DNA of 59,064 nucleotides from Syntrophomonadaceae bacterium (lineage in GTDB: Bacteria; Bacillota; Dethiobacteria; DTU022), in contig PWYU01000021.1 in assembly GCA_003567725.1 (NCBI GenBank), positions 1 to 59,064 of the forward strand, read 5' to 3'. The notes below the pieces were generated by a model. The model was not told the origin of the DNA and ran no database searches. It saw nothing but the letters and a program-made list of their open reading frames with translations. Both the position numbers and the translations under genes were made by a program. Positions within the stretch are counted from its first letter, which is position 1, and every line of letters starts with the position of its first letter. Below, one piece after another: positions 18,387 through 28,140 of this stretch.

Positions 18387-19793
18387 ATGTGTGATACTAT
18401 GGTTGCCCTGGGAAACAGCACTTTAGACGGCTCAGTAATTTTTGCAAAGAACAGTGATCGACAGCCCAACGAACCCCTGCTAACTATTAGAGTGCCCCGA
18501 AGAAAGCACGGTCCCGGCAAGAAACTGAGATGCACCTACTTAGAAATCGATCAAGCCGAGGAAACCTACGAAACCCTGCTTTTAAGACCATCATGGATGT
18601 GGGGAGCCGAGATGGGGGCTAACGAATTTGGCTTAAATATTGGAAACGAGGCTGTTTTTACCCGAGAGAAAACCGGTCCGGATAATTTAATCGGCATGGA
18701 TTTGCTGCGCCTGGCCCTGGAGCGCTGCCAGACCGGCAAAGAGGCTTTGAGCTTGATTATTTCATTTCTTGAACAGTACGGACAGGGCGGGAACTGTGGC
18801 TTTGAAAAGCCATTTCATTACCACAACTCCTTCTTAATTGCCGACCCTGAATCGGCCTGGGTCCTTGAAACAGCAGGCCCTTACTGGGCTGCCCAGGAGG
18901 TAAAAGATATCAGGGTTATCTCTAACCGCCTCAGTATTGGCAGAGATTATGATCTGGCGCATCCGGACCTGGTTAAGAATGCGGTAGATAAAGGCTGGTG
19001 CAAAAACGAAACTGACTTTGACTTCGCCCGCTGTTATTCTCGCAAACTGCACACTTTTTTCAGCGGTTCCAGGCAGAGGAGTTCGATTAGCAGCTGCCGG
19101 TTGGAGAGTGAAAAGGGACGGATTACGCTGGAAACGGTCAAAGGTATTTTACGTGCCCACGAAGAAAGAGTAGAGGGTAAGCAGTTCCATAAGGCTTCAC
19201 TGAAAAGTGTTTGCATGCATGCCGGTAATATAATCGGTGATCACTCTACCGGTAGCTATGCAGCCCGCCTGAAGGGAAACAGCCACACTTACCTCTTAAC
19301 CGGAAGTTCTACGCCCTGCCTGGCTCTCTACAAACCATACTGGATGACCGGTGGAGAAAAATTCGCCTTCAAGCCCGGCCAGGAAGAAAAGGCCCTTAAC
19401 TTCTGGTTGAAGCGGGAACGTTTGCACCGGGCTGTTTTGGAAAACAAGCTTCCCGGCCTTCATACCTACCTGGAAAAAAGAGATCAGATCGAGCTGGAAA
19501 TAGGGCGCCTCCTGAACCGGATCAGGCCTGAATTGGATCAGGCCGCAGGCCTGCCCCCGTTAAGCCACGACCTCACCCCCGATTCCGGTTCTCTTGAAAA
19601 ACAAAAAAAAGAGATAATGCAATACGCCTTCAAAGCCGAAGAAGAGCTTCTTGATAAAACCCTGTTGCAAATTCTTGCGCCTGATCAACCTGGCCGGATC
19701 AAAGGAAACCCGATTTTTCGTTGTTACTGGAAAAACCAGAATCAAAACTTAACCAATAAAATATCAAAGAGCATATTTCAAGAAGAATTATAG
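18387..19793 (+). CDS. C69-family dipeptidase (secernin/PepD-like Ntn hydrolase)
   Basis: 468 residues. The N-terminus begins M-C-D-T, so removal of Met or a short propeptide exposes Cys2, the expected nucleophile of C69/U34 N-terminal-nucleophile hydrolases. The NSTLDGSVIFAKNSDR segment and the HYHNSFLIADP segment are typical of the family. No signal peptide is seen, so the enzyme is likely cytosolic and cleaves short peptides. GGGAGGA at 18372-18378 precedes the ATG. The C-terminal 100 residues are charged and helical. It appears monocistronic, with a promoter-like sequence before the next gene. Confidence 0.83.
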   Translation: MCDTMVALGNSTLDGSVIFAKNSDRQPNEPLLTIRVPRRKHGPGKKLRCTYLEIDQAEETYETLLLRPSWMWGAEMGANEFGLNIGNEAVFTREKTGPDNLIGMDLLRLALERCQTGKEALSLIISFLEQYGQGGNCGFEKPFHYHNSFLIADPESAWVLETAGPYWAAQEVKDIRVISNRLSIGRDYDLAHPDLVKNAVDKGWCKNETDFDFARCYSRKLHTFFSGSRQRSSISSCRLESEKGRITLETVKGILRAHEERVEGKQFHKASLKSVCMHAGNIIGDHSTGSYAARLKGNSHTYLLTGSSTPCLALYKPYWMTGGEKFAFKPGQEEKALNFWLKRERLHRAVLENKLPGLHTYLEKRDQIELEIGRLLNRIRPELDQAAGLPPLSHDLTPDSGSLEKQKKEIMQYAFKAEEELLDKTLLQILAPDQPGRIKGNPIFRCYWKNQNQNLTNKISKSIFQEEL

Positions 19794-19842
19794 AAGCCGC
19801 AATTATTGAATGCTAAATTGCAAAAATGTAAATCTAAGCTAA

Positions 19843-19872
19843 TTGCATAAAAGCAAACTATTATTGTATAAT
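19843..19872 (+). promoter_or_regulatory. promoter of the exporter operon
   Basis: TTGCAT at 19843-19848, an 18-base spacer and a perfect TATAAT at 19867-19872, 72 bases before the adaptor gene. Confidence 0.5.
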
Positions 19873-19943
19873 TAGTAAAATTAATAATCCTTATCATTTA
19901 AAACTATCTAAGGGTTTGTGAAAGGTGAGAGGTATCCTGTTAG

Positions 19944-21302
19944 ATGTGGTTTAAGCGTTTGATTATACTTTTTGTAATTGTTATGCTTGGTGGATCCGCT
20001 TACTGGAGCTGGTGGTATTTCAGCATCCCGCGTGTTTCATACTTGACTTTGCAGCTTGATGAAGCCGTGGAAACCTTGCTGGTTTCCGGACGCGTAATCG
20101 GGGATGGAGCGGTTCCGCTTTCATTAGAGCAGCCAGGACAGGTTATGGCTGTAGCTGTCCAGGAAGGAGACCTGGTAGCAGAAGGAGATATTCTGGCTAA
20201 TCTTGACGATATGCAGGCAGAAGATCTGGTTTTGCAAAGCGAGAGTGATTTGGAAAGTGCCAGGCTGGCCCTTGGTCGTCTTAAAAATAGAGATCTACCC
20301 CAGGCTCGTGAAAATTTAACCCAGGCATCCAGGCAGGCTGAACTGGCTGACAGGATTTACGAAGAAACTTATGAAGAAAAGTATGCGCCTATCCTGGAAC
20401 GCCTGGAAAGAGCAGAAGAAGACGAACAGGAAGCCCGCCGTCGCTATGAGGAAAAAGAAAAGCTTTATAGCGATGGTGAAATGGAAATTGAAGATTTCAG
20501 GGAGGCCGGCACTGAGTGGGATCAGGTTAAAGCTGAGCTGGCAGTGGCGCAAGAAGAAGAAAAAGTTGTTGCGCGTGAAGTTGAAAGGTTAGAAGCCGAG
20601 CGTGATATAGTTTTATCCCGGTATAGATCGGCCCGCTCTGTTTTGGCTGCCCTGGAGAATGAAGACATCAGGCAGGCTCGGCTCAATATTACCCAGGCCG
20701 AAAATCGCCTGAAGCAGGCTCGCCGAAGCCTGGATAATACCGATCTTAGAGCCCCCTTCGCAGGATTAATTGCTGCAATTAATGTAAACCCGGGCCAGTA
20801 CATAAATACCGGCCAGGAAATATTGACCATTATACCCGATCCGGATCGGACTTACCTGGAAGCCCAGGTAGACGAAGAATTTACAGGAGACATAACGGTT
20901 GGACAGGAGATTAAAGTTAGCAGTTCCGCTTTTCAGGATCGGACTTTTAGCGGCCGGGTCGACCGGGTTTCTCCCACAGTCGATCCATCCCGTGGCACTT
21001 TCAAAGTACGTTTTGTCCTGGAGCAATATGAACCCGATTTGCTACCTGACCTCTCTGCCAGCATTGAAATTGTTACTGAGCGGAATGATCAGAGCCTGAT
21101 TATAGAACAGGGATATACTTTTTGGGAAGATAACCTTCTTTATGTATTTGTAGCAGAAGATGATATTGCCAGTTTACGTGAAATAAAAGTTGAAGATTTA
21201 GGCCGGGGCAATTACCTGGTGAAGGAAGGGCTTTCTCCTGGAGAGCTTGTCCTTGCAGATACCGGCCTGGAAGACGGTCAGAGAATTAGATTAAATGATT
21301 AA
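19944..21302 (+). CDS. HlyD/MacA-like periplasmic adaptor (membrane fusion protein)
   Basis: 452 residues. One N-terminal membrane anchor (about 5-27) is followed by a split lipoyl domain (about 55-95 and 260-290), a long charged coiled-coil hairpin (about 95-255) and beta-barrel and membrane-proximal domains to the C-terminus. Such adaptors link an inner-membrane ABC exporter to the exterior or an outer-membrane channel. The FtsX-type permease and ATPase follow directly, the same order as devB-devC-devA. The ribosome-binding site is weak (AGGTGAGAGGT at 19923-19933). No TolC-like gene is in the window. The cargo is unknown. Confidence 0.85.
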   Translation: MWFKRLIILFVIVMLGGSAYWSWWYFSIPRVSYLTLQLDEAVETLLVSGRVIGDGAVPLSLEQPGQVMAVAVQEGDLVAEGDILANLDDMQAEDLVLQSESDLESARLALGRLKNRDLPQARENLTQASRQAELADRIYEETYEEKYAPILERLERAEEDEQEARRRYEEKEKLYSDGEMEIEDFREAGTEWDQVKAELAVAQEEEKVVAREVERLEAERDIVLSRYRSARSVLAALENEDIRQARLNITQAENRLKQARRSLDNTDLRAPFAGLIAAINVNPGQYINTGQEILTIIPDPDRTYLEAQVDEEFTGDITVGQEIKVSSSAFQDRTFSGRVDRVSPTVDPSRGTFKVRFVLEQYEPDLLPDLSASIEIVTERNDQSLIIEQGYTFWEDNLLYVFVAEDDIASLREIKVEDLGRGNYLVKEGLSPGELVLADTGLEDGQRIRLND

Positions 21303-21316
21303 GGAAAGAAAAACCT

Positions 21317-22570
21317 ATGTTCATCTGGAAAGCGGCCTTAAGGTTTTTAATTGAAGGCCGGTCGCAAACCTTATTTATTGCAGTTGGGATCGCTATCGGC
21401 ATATCTGTGCTAGTGTTTTTAAATATTCTCATTACAGGCCTTCAGCAAGATCTGGTTAACACTACTGTGGGTGATTCTCCCCATATTGTGGTTACATCAA
21501 GGGAAGACCCTCTTCAGAGCCTTTTTAATCCTGAGGATGATATACTCATTTTAAGCCGATCGGGAGGAATGTTTGACACCTCCAGGCCTTTTAACGATTG
21601 GCAGTATGTTATGGATCAGCTTGGAAATAGAGAGCTGCTATCTGCTATTTCACCGGTAGCCGAAGGCTCTGGTTTTATTTCCCGAGGAGAAAAGACTGTC
21701 TCTATCAGGGCCCGCGGTGTGGATTTGAATCGGGCAGACGGCATTTATAATGTCAGGGACCGCCTGATCGATGGTGACTTTGTTGTTGGGAAAAATCAGG
21801 TCCTGGTAGGGATTGGTTTAGCGGAAGAACTGGACTTAACCCCGGGTGATCTAATTCGCCTTTCTGCCCTTGAGGGAAATGGAGGCGAACCGGGACCTGC
21901 AAATCCATCCATAGCCGGGAGTTATAGTGTCCGCGGAATATTCGATCTGGGCAGTCAGGCTGTCAATTCTTCTTGGGTTTTTATTTCCCTTGAGGGTGGA
22001 CAGTCTCTCTACCGGTTATCAGATGGGGTAACTTCCCTGGAACTTCAACTCAATGATGTTTTTCAGGCTGAAGAACTGGCCCGGAATTTGGAAAAGAGCT
22101 ATCCTTCTTTGTCCTGGAGCAGCTGGGAAGAAGAGAATCCGGACCTGCTTAGCGCGCTTAGCAGTCAAAGCATATCATCTTATGTAATACAAGCTTTTGT
22201 CCTTCTAGCTGTAGCCCTTGGTATTTCCAGTGTTCTGGCTGTCTCTGTGATGCAGAAATCAAAGCAGATTGGCATCTTAAAAGCTTTAGGTATATCAACA
22301 GCCGGAGTGAGCCGGATTTTTTTAATCCAGGGGGCCTTACTGGGACTGATCGGTTCAATTCTTGGGTCTGTAATTGGCGGATTTTTACTATGGGGCTTTT
22401 TTACATTCACGGCTGATGAAACCGGTGAACCCCTTTTCCCAATAACTTTTGATCCCCTGGTCTTTATCATGGCCATTGCAATAGCAACCCTGGCCGGCAT
22501 GGGGGCGGCTGCCATCCCCGCCCGCCGTGCAGCTAAGCTTAATACTATCGAGGTGATTAAAAATGGCTAA
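21317..22570 (+). CDS. ABC exporter permease (MacB/DevC/FtsX type)
   Basis: 417 residues with one N-terminal membrane segment (about 17-40), a large extracytoplasmic MacB-PCD-like domain (about 45-285) and three C-terminal membrane segments. The last is preceded by the typical FtsX-family [20 protein letters not shown]-terminus. It starts 14 bases after the adaptor gene with AAGGA upstream. Its end overlaps the ATPase start by 8 bases, a sign of translational coupling. These permeases use mechanotransmission to export lipoproteins, peptides or glycolipids, and nothing here identifies the substrate. Confidence 0.87.
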   Translation: MFIWKAALRFLIEGRSQTLFIAVGIAIGISVLVFLNILITGLQQDLVNTTVGDSPHIVVTSREDPLQSLFNPEDDILILSRSGGMFDTSRPFNDWQYVMDQLGNRELLSAISPVAEGSGFISRGEKTVSIRARGVDLNRADGIYNVRDRLIDGDFVVGKNQVLVGIGLAEELDLTPGDLIRLSALEGNGGEPGPANPSIAGSYSVRGIFDLGSQAVNSSWVFISLEGGQSLYRLSDGVTSLELQLNDVFQAEELARNLEKSYPSLSWSSWEEENPDLLSALSSQSISSYVIQAFVLLAVALGISSVLAVSVMQKSKQIGILKALGISTAGVSRIFLIQGALLGLIGSILGSVIGGFLLWGFFTFTADETGEPLFPITFDPLVFIMAIAIATLAGMGAAAIPARRAAKLNTIEVIKNG

Positions 22571-23339
22571 CCTGCTTTCGCTGGTTGACATTAATAAGAT
22601 ATACGGTAAAAAAGTTCAGACCCATGTTCTTAAAAATATAAACCTGGAATATGAAAAGGCCGAATTTACATCTATTATCGGTCAATCAGGCTCAGGCAAA
22701 AGTACCCTTTTAAATATCCTCGGTTCTCTGGACCGCCCGACCAGTGGTAGGGTTTATGCAGAAGGTAAAGACCTTACCACTCTTAATGACGATGCACTGG
22801 CTATTTTTCGCAACCAGATGATGGGTTTTATTTTCCAGTTCCACTATCTTCTTCCTGAATTTTCTGCCCTGGAAAATGTCCTAATCCCTCACTGGCTGGA
22901 TCGAGGCTCTGCACAGGCTGAAAAAGTGACTCTGGCCAAAGAACTCCTGGAAAGAGTCGGGGTTTCAGAAAGGATGAATAACAGGTCAACTGACCTTTCA
23001 GGGGGTCAACAGCAGCGGGTAGCCATTGCCAGGGCTCTTATTAACCGTCCGAAAATAATCCTGGCCGATGAACCAACAGGAAATTTAGACAGTGAATCAG
23101 CCACGCAGGTCAACGGCCTGATGCGTGAAATCAATCAGGAGTTTAAAACCACTTTCATTATTGTGACTCACGATAACCATATCGCTGCTCAATGTGATCG
23201 AGTTGTTGAGATTAAAGACGGGATGATCGTTCAGGATTATCCGACTGCTGAAAAAACAAAACAGGAAAACTGGGAAAACCTGGCTCCCTGCTACTGCTTA
23301 CAAAAAGAGGGTTTGGTAGAGTGGAAGCAGAGCAACTGA
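22563..23339 (+). CDS. ABC exporter ATP-binding protein (LolD/MacB/DevA type)
   Basis: 258 residues with Walker [10 protein letters not shown], signature LSGGQQQR and Walker [12 protein letters not shown], all intact. An H-loop lies in IIVTHDNH. The [20 protein letters not shown] segment is typical of the LolD/MacB branch. It energises the permease encoded just upstream, with overlapping reading frames. The last 35 residues extend beyond the usual end and contain a Cys-x-Cys pair, of unknown meaning. Confidence 0.93.
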   Translation: MANLLSLVDINKIYGKKVQTHVLKNINLEYEKAEFTSIIGQSGSGKSTLLNILGSLDRPTSGRVYAEGKDLTTLNDDALAIFRNQMMGFIFQFHYLLPEFSALENVLIPHWLDRGSAQAEKVTLAKELLERVGVSERMNNRSTDLSGGQQQRVAIARALINRPKIILADEPTGNLDSESATQVNGLMREINQEFKTTFIIVTHDNHIAAQCDRVVEIKDGMIVQDYPTAEKTKQENWENLAPCYCLQKEGLVEWKQSN

Positions 23340-23404
23340 GCCTCATAAAACCTGTAACCTGGATACAAAAACCAGATTACATAACTTAAATCAATTGCCC
23401 TGCA

Positions 23405-23433
23405 TTGGGGTAAAAGCATAATTGTGTTATAAT
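23405..23433 (+). promoter_or_regulatory. possible promoter of the amidohydrolase gene
   Basis: TTGGGG at 23405-23410, a 17-base spacer and a perfect TATAAT at 23428-23433. The -35 box is poor. It lies 46 bases before the start codon. Confidence 0.4.
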
Positions 23434-23478
23434 TTAAACATTTAACACAGCTTTTTACTTTTAGAAAGCGGGTAAGCT

Positions 23479-25056
23479 ATGAAAATATTTCATGGAACAA
23501 TCATTACCTGTGATTGGGACAGCTCAGTTTATCAATACCTGGTTGAAGATGAAGGTAAAATTGCTTTTGCCGGCAATTATTTGCCTAATATTTATGCTAA
23601 CCTTGAAAGTGCTGACTATATTGAGCTGGAAGAACGGGCCCTGCTTCCTGCTTTTGGAGACGGGCATATTCATTTTTCCCAGTGGGCATTATTTAATAGT
23701 ACTTTCGATGTGCGCTCAGCCAGCTCCATTGAAGATACCGGCAAGATTATGCAGCTCTATGCCGCGAACGATCCGCAGGCCAAAATGATTCTTGGCTTCG
23801 GACATAACCCGCTTACTGTCAAAGAGAAAAGGTTGATTACCCGCCCCGAGATGGACAGGTTCATAAAAGATAAGCCTGCCGCTCTGGTTAGTTATGATGG
23901 GCATTCGGCAGTGGCAAATTCGAAAGCTATCGGCCTTCTGCCCTATAAAATCAGGGAATTACGCGGTCTTAACCTGGAAACAGGTTTAATCAATAGCGAA
24001 GCTTACCTAAAAGGCACCAACTATCTCATCAGCAAAATCCCTCTATCTGCAATTCTTACTTCTTTAATCAACAGCCTCAATGAACTGGCAGTTTATGGAG
24101 TCGGCCTTGTGCACACTGTAGAAGGGATAGGATACCCCAAAGATAGAGACGTCGATCTGGTCCGGTTTATAACAAAGGGTTCGCAGATAAGGTTCAGGAC
24201 TTATTTACAAACCATGGATTTGAAAAAAGTTAAAAAGCGAAATTTGGCAGGGGTTGGCGGTTGTTTTGATTGTGCTCTTGATGGGTCTTTTGGCTTAAAA
24301 GATGCCGCTTTGCTGGAGCCCTACACTAATGATGATCACAATAACGGAACCCTGTTTTACAGTGATGGCAAGATCATTAATTTTGTCAAAAAAGCCAATC
24401 GGGCCGGCCTGCAGGTTCAGCTGCACTGTATTGGGGACGCCGCTGTAGTCCAGGCTGTTAAAGCCATAGAAGCCGCCTTAGAAGATTATCCTCGCGAAGA
24501 TCACCGCCATACTTTAATTCATGCCTGCTTGATTCCTGATTATATTTTAGAAAAAATAGCTGAACTTGGTATTGGTATTAGCCTTCAACCGGGTATTTTA
24601 GTTTCCCAGCTGGAACCTCGCCATTATCTTGAAGAACTTTTGGGAAACCGGGCTGCAGAAATATGGCCGCTTAAAAAGCTAATGTCGATGGGTATCAATA
24701 TCAGTGGTGGCTCTGATGGCCCGGTGACTAATCCTGATCCGTTAATAGGGATTTATGCAGCCTGCAACCACCCTGTATCGGGCTGCTCTTTAGATCTAAA
24801 GGATGCCCTCGCGATGTATACCTATAATATTGCCAATACTTCATTTGATGAAAAAAAGCTGGGCAGTCTAGAGGCTGGAAAAGAAGCGGATATGATTATT
24901 CTAAACAAAAATCCATATGATCTTAAAACCGCTTCGATTAATGATTTAAAAGTTGAAAAGCTATATCTTTCAGGTGAAGAATATAGTGGTAATAAAACAG
25001 TTGCTGGAGCGCTATTTAGCAGCCTGAAAACTTTCACTCGGAAAGAATATAATTGA
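23479..25056 (+). CDS. YtcJ-like metal-dependent amidohydrolase
   Basis: 525 residues of the amidohydrolase superfamily (amidohydro_3/YtcJ type). The metal-site HxH lies in GDGHIHF. Further ligands are likely in LQLHCIGD and LIHACLI, and the catalytic Asp lies in SGGSDGPV. The C-terminal GSLEAGKEADMIILNKNP segment closes the composite beta domain. These enzymes hydrolyse amide or imine bonds in varied small molecules, and substrate prediction is unreliable. The protein has no signal peptide. The ATG at 23479 lies close behind AAAGCGGG. It appears to be its own unit. Confidence 0.82.
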   Translation: MKIFHGTIITCDWDSSVYQYLVEDEGKIAFAGNYLPNIYANLESADYIELEERALLPAFGDGHIHFSQWALFNSTFDVRSASSIEDTGKIMQLYAANDPQAKMILGFGHNPLTVKEKRLITRPEMDRFIKDKPAALVSYDGHSAVANSKAIGLLPYKIRELRGLNLETGLINSEAYLKGTNYLISKIPLSAILTSLINSLNELAVYGVGLVHTVEGIGYPKDRDVDLVRFITKGSQIRFRTYLQTMDLKKVKKRNLAGVGGCFDCALDGSFGLKDAALLEPYTNDDHNNGTLFYSDGKIINFVKKANRAGLQVQLHCIGDAAVVQAVKAIEAALEDYPREDHRHTLIHACLIPDYILEKIAELGIGISLQPGILVSQLEPRHYLEELLGNRAAEIWPLKKLMSMGINISGGSDGPVTNPDPLIGIYAACNHPVSGCSLDLKDALAMYTYNIANTSFDEKKLGSLEAGKEADMIILNKNPYDLKTASINDLKVEKLYLSGEEYSGNKTVAGALFSSLKTFTRKEYN

Positions 25057-25241
25057 GATCATATTCATAGTATAATTTTACTGGCAGTTCCGTTGCATGA
25101 GGAAAATGGAATTATAAGCATTTAACTGGCTTGAGGTTTCTTGACTGTTCAAGACATTCATAATTCTGAGACTCGCCTGACTATGCCCTGTTAAATTTTA
25201 GCCCACTGCTGGTTAGTGCTGGCACCTTTTTGGAGGCGGCG

Positions 25242-27965
25242 ATGACAGCGCAAAAAGACCATTCTTATATTCACCCGGCAAAGCTTCTGGAGGTTTCATT
25301 TGATGCCACCAAAGATGGAATCTGTGTGCTCGATCCCGATTTTAATATTCTGCGGATTAACCGGGCCATGAGAGAGTGGTATAAGAATAAGCACTTCATA
25401 AAGGGCGGCAAATGCTTTCAGGTCTTTATGAACAGAGATGAACCCTGCGAAAAATGTCCTTCTTTTACTGCTCTAAAAACCGGTAAACCGGCGGTAGAAA
25501 AAATTCCTTTCAGAGTTAACAGTGAACAATGTCGGTGGATTGAGCTTTACGCCTACCCTCTTCAGAATGAAGCAGGCCGGATCGGCGGGGTAGTGGAATT
25601 TGTGCGAGATATTACTGAAGAACTAACCATCAGGCAGGCCCTGGAAGATAGCGAGAAGAAATACCGGGCCCTCGTTGAGCAATCCATAGAGATGGTTTAC
25701 CTGCATGAGCTGGATGGCTCCATTGCAGAAGTTAATCAGGTTGCCGTGGAATGGACCGGTTATTCCCGGGAAGAACTGGACCGGATGAACGTGTTTGACC
25801 TGCACCCTGATTTGCATCCCACTGTGGATATTAAAGAAGACATAATCAGGCAGTGGCAAAACTGGGAACCGCAGAGTGGTGCTCATAATATTGAAACGGT
25901 GCACCGGCGTAAAGACGGTACTGTCATTCCGGTCAGCGTCAATAGCGGTAAAGTGCTGGTTGGAGAAAAAGCGATGATCCTGGCCCTGGTCAGAGACCGG
26001 AGCGAACAGTTAAAGGCTGAAGAAACCCTGCAGTACCAGTACCGTTTTGAAAGTATGATCGCCGATATATCTTCAACCTTTGTCAACGCTCCTGCAGAGG
26101 ATATAGACCGGGCCATTGATCATGCCCTGGCTTTAAGCGGAAAATTTTTTGACGCCGATCGCAGTTATCTCTGCCGTTTTAGTGAAGATGGATTTTACAT
26201 GGATAATACCCATGAGTGGTGCGCCCAAGGTATTGATTCAATGAAAGAAAGAAATCAGGGCTTTGCCCTTGATAAAGCGCCCTGGTGGGCGGAGCAGCTG
26301 CGCCGGGGGGATTATGTTTATGTGCCCGATGTAGATGTTGTGCCGCCTGAAGCAGAAAAAGATAAGCAAGAATTTAAAACCGAAAAGACCAAATCATTCT
26401 TAAGCATTCCAATGGTTAAAGATGACAAAGTGATCGGTTTGTACGGCTTCAAGGTAGTCAAAGAGAAAAGAACTCTTTCTGAACAGCAGATTAGCTTGCT
26501 TAAAGTTGTGGCTGATTTAATTACAGGAGCCCTGGTTAAACATGAATCCGAGGAAGCGCTGAAGGAATCAGAGGAGCGTTACCGTGAGATCCTGGCCACC
26601 ATGGAAGAGGGTTATTATGAAGCTGATTTGGCAGGGAATATTACCTACTGTAATGACGCTGCCTGCTGCCTTTTTGGTTACGTGCCGGGCGAGTTGATTG
26701 GGATGAGCTATAAAAAGCTTTACAAAGATCCCGAAAAAGCCTATAAAACATTTTTCCAGGTATTTAATACCGGCAAACCTGAACGGGGGTTGATCCTGGA
26801 AATGTATCGCAGTGACGGAACGCTCGGGTACGGGGAACTCTCTATAACCCTGATCAAGGATAAGGAAGGTTACGTGACCGGTTTTAAGGGTATTGGCAGG
26901 GATGTTACTGATCGGATCCAGTATGAACAACGCCTGGAATACTTAAGCCTCTATGATCAACTGACAGATATCTATAACCGCGCCTACTTCGAAGCGGAGC
27001 TTAAACGCCTGAACGATGGGCGGCATTATCCGGTAACCATTATTTCTGCTGATTTGGATGGACTGAAGCTGGTAAACGATACTATGGGCCATGATGCTGG
27101 AGACAGGCTGCTCAACAACTGTGCTTGCGTGATCAAGAATACTTTGCGTTCATCAGATGTTCTGGCCCGGGTGGGCGGGGACGAATTCTCAGCCATCTTG
27201 ATCAAAACCGGCCGGGAAACGGGAGAAAAAATCCTGAGCCGGATTCGGGAAAACGTGGAAGAGTATAACCGGGATAACGAAGAACTGCCACTGGGCGTTT
27301 CTTTGGGGGTGGCAACAACTGAAGGTCCGGGAGTATCGCTGAAGAAACTCTACAAGCGGGCTGATGATATGATGTACCGTGACAAGCTCTACAGCAGCAA
27401 GAGCAGCCGGAGCAAAATCGTCCAGAGCCTGTTGGCGGCACTGGCCGAAAGAGACTACATTACAGAGGGTCATGCCCGGCGCCTGGAGAATTTATGCCGT
27501 GCGGTGGGCGAAAAGATTAACTTATCCTCGCACCAGCTGGCAGACTTAGCCCTGCTGGCCCAGGTACATGACCTGGGCAAAGTAGGGATACCTGATCAGA
27601 TCCTATTCAAGCCGGGGCCTCTAAGTGAGGAAGAATGGGAAATCATGCGCGGTCACCCTGAAAAGGGTTACAGGATTGCAACCTCCTCACCTGATCTGGC
27701 GGCAGTAGCCGATCTGATTTTAAAACACCATGAGCGCTGGGATGGAAAAGGCTATCCCCTGGGGCTTAGCTCCATTTCAATCCCGGTGGAATGCCGGATC
27801 CTGTCTGTTGTCGATGCCTTTGATGCCATGACTAACGAACGCCCTTACAACAAGACAATGACCCGGGAAGAAGCAATACAGGAGCTAAAGGATAACGCCG
27901 GAAACCAGTTCGATCCCGAATTGGTCCAGGTCTTTATTGCGTTGCTGGGGGAAGATCTAGAATGA
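25242..27965 (+). CDS. PAS-PAS-GAF-PAS-GGDEF-HD-GYP c-di-GMP enzyme
   Basis: 907 residues: PAS1 (about 10-125, with a C-x2-C near CEKC), PAS2 (about 135-250), GAF (about 265-430), PAS3 (about 440-565), GGDEF (about 570-725) and HD-GYP (about 735-905). The cyclase motif GGDEF (residue 645) and its inhibitory RxxD site (RSSD, 636) are intact. So are the phosphodiesterase HD (776-777) and HHExxDGxGYP (829) motifs. Both synthesis and hydrolysis of c-di-GMP are therefore possible. No membrane segment is seen, so it senses cytosolic signals. ATG at 25242 with GGAGG five bases upstream is preferred to TTG at 25230. Two c-di-GMP riboswitches lie 1.6 kb downstream. Confidence 0.93.
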   Translation: MTAQKDHSYIHPAKLLEVSFDATKDGICVLDPDFNILRINRAMREWYKNKHFIKGGKCFQVFMNRDEPCEKCPSFTALKTGKPAVEKIPFRVNSEQCRWIELYAYPLQNEAGRIGGVVEFVRDITEELTIRQALEDSEKKYRALVEQSIEMVYLHELDGSIAEVNQVAVEWTGYSREELDRMNVFDLHPDLHPTVDIKEDIIRQWQNWEPQSGAHNIETVHRRKDGTVIPVSVNSGKVLVGEKAMILALVRDRSEQLKAEETLQYQYRFESMIADISSTFVNAPAEDIDRAIDHALALSGKFFDADRSYLCRFSEDGFYMDNTHEWCAQGIDSMKERNQGFALDKAPWWAEQLRRGDYVYVPDVDVVPPEAEKDKQEFKTEKTKSFLSIPMVKDDKVIGLYGFKVVKEKRTLSEQQISLLKVVADLITGALVKHESEEALKESEERYREILATMEEGYYEADLAGNITYCNDAACCLFGYVPGELIGMSYKKLYKDPEKAYKTFFQVFNTGKPERGLILEMYRSDGTLGYGELSITLIKDKEGYVTGFKGIGRDVTDRIQYEQRLEYLSLYDQLTDIYNRAYFEAELKRLNDGRHYPVTIISADLDGLKLVNDTMGHDAGDRLLNNCACVIKNTLRSSDVLARVGGDEFSAILIKTGRETGEKILSRIRENVEEYNRDNEELPLGVSLGVATTEGPGVSLKKLYKRADDMMYRDKLYSSKSSRSKIVQSLLAALAERDYITEGHARRLENLCRAVGEKINLSSHQLADLALLAQVHDLGKVGIPDQILFKPGPLSEEEWEIMRGHPEKGYRIATSSPDLAAVADLILKHHERWDGKGYPLGLSSISIPVECRILSVVDAFDAMTNERPYNKTMTREEAIQELKDNAGNQFDPELVQVFIALLGEDLE

Positions 27966-27992
27966 AAAATACAAAACATTTGATCTTACGCG

Positions 27993-28018
27993 CCGGACAG
28001 GTCATCTCTGGTTTTTTT
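27993..28018 (+). terminator. weak hairpin with T-run after the c-di-GMP enzyme
   Basis: Five-base stem CCGGA/TCTGG (one G-U pair) at 27993-27997 and 28007-28011, followed by seven T. The stem is short. Confidence 0.35.
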
Positions 28019-28070
28019 CGTGCGGTTTATTATAGCCTGGATAAATTTCATATTAAGCGGTAAAGAATAT

Positions 28071-28100
28071 ATTATGGAGTCATTGTTATGGACCCATAAT
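28071..28100. promoter_or_regulatory. inverted repeat upstream of the cbiZ-like gene
   Basis: ATTATGG-A-GTC pairs with GAC-CCATAAT: ten base pairs with one bulged A and a 9-base loop, 40 bases before the gene. It could be an operator or a leader hairpin. No cobalamin riboswitch boxes were found here. Confidence 0.35.
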
Positions 28101-28140
28101 AGATGTGACATTTGCCTTTCAGTAAGATATCATATTGCAC

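Noticed and set aside
27966-28140. Cobalamin riboswitch upstream of cbiZ
   Set aside because: None of the conserved boxes (GTCACTG region or B12 box) is present; only an inverted repeat was found.
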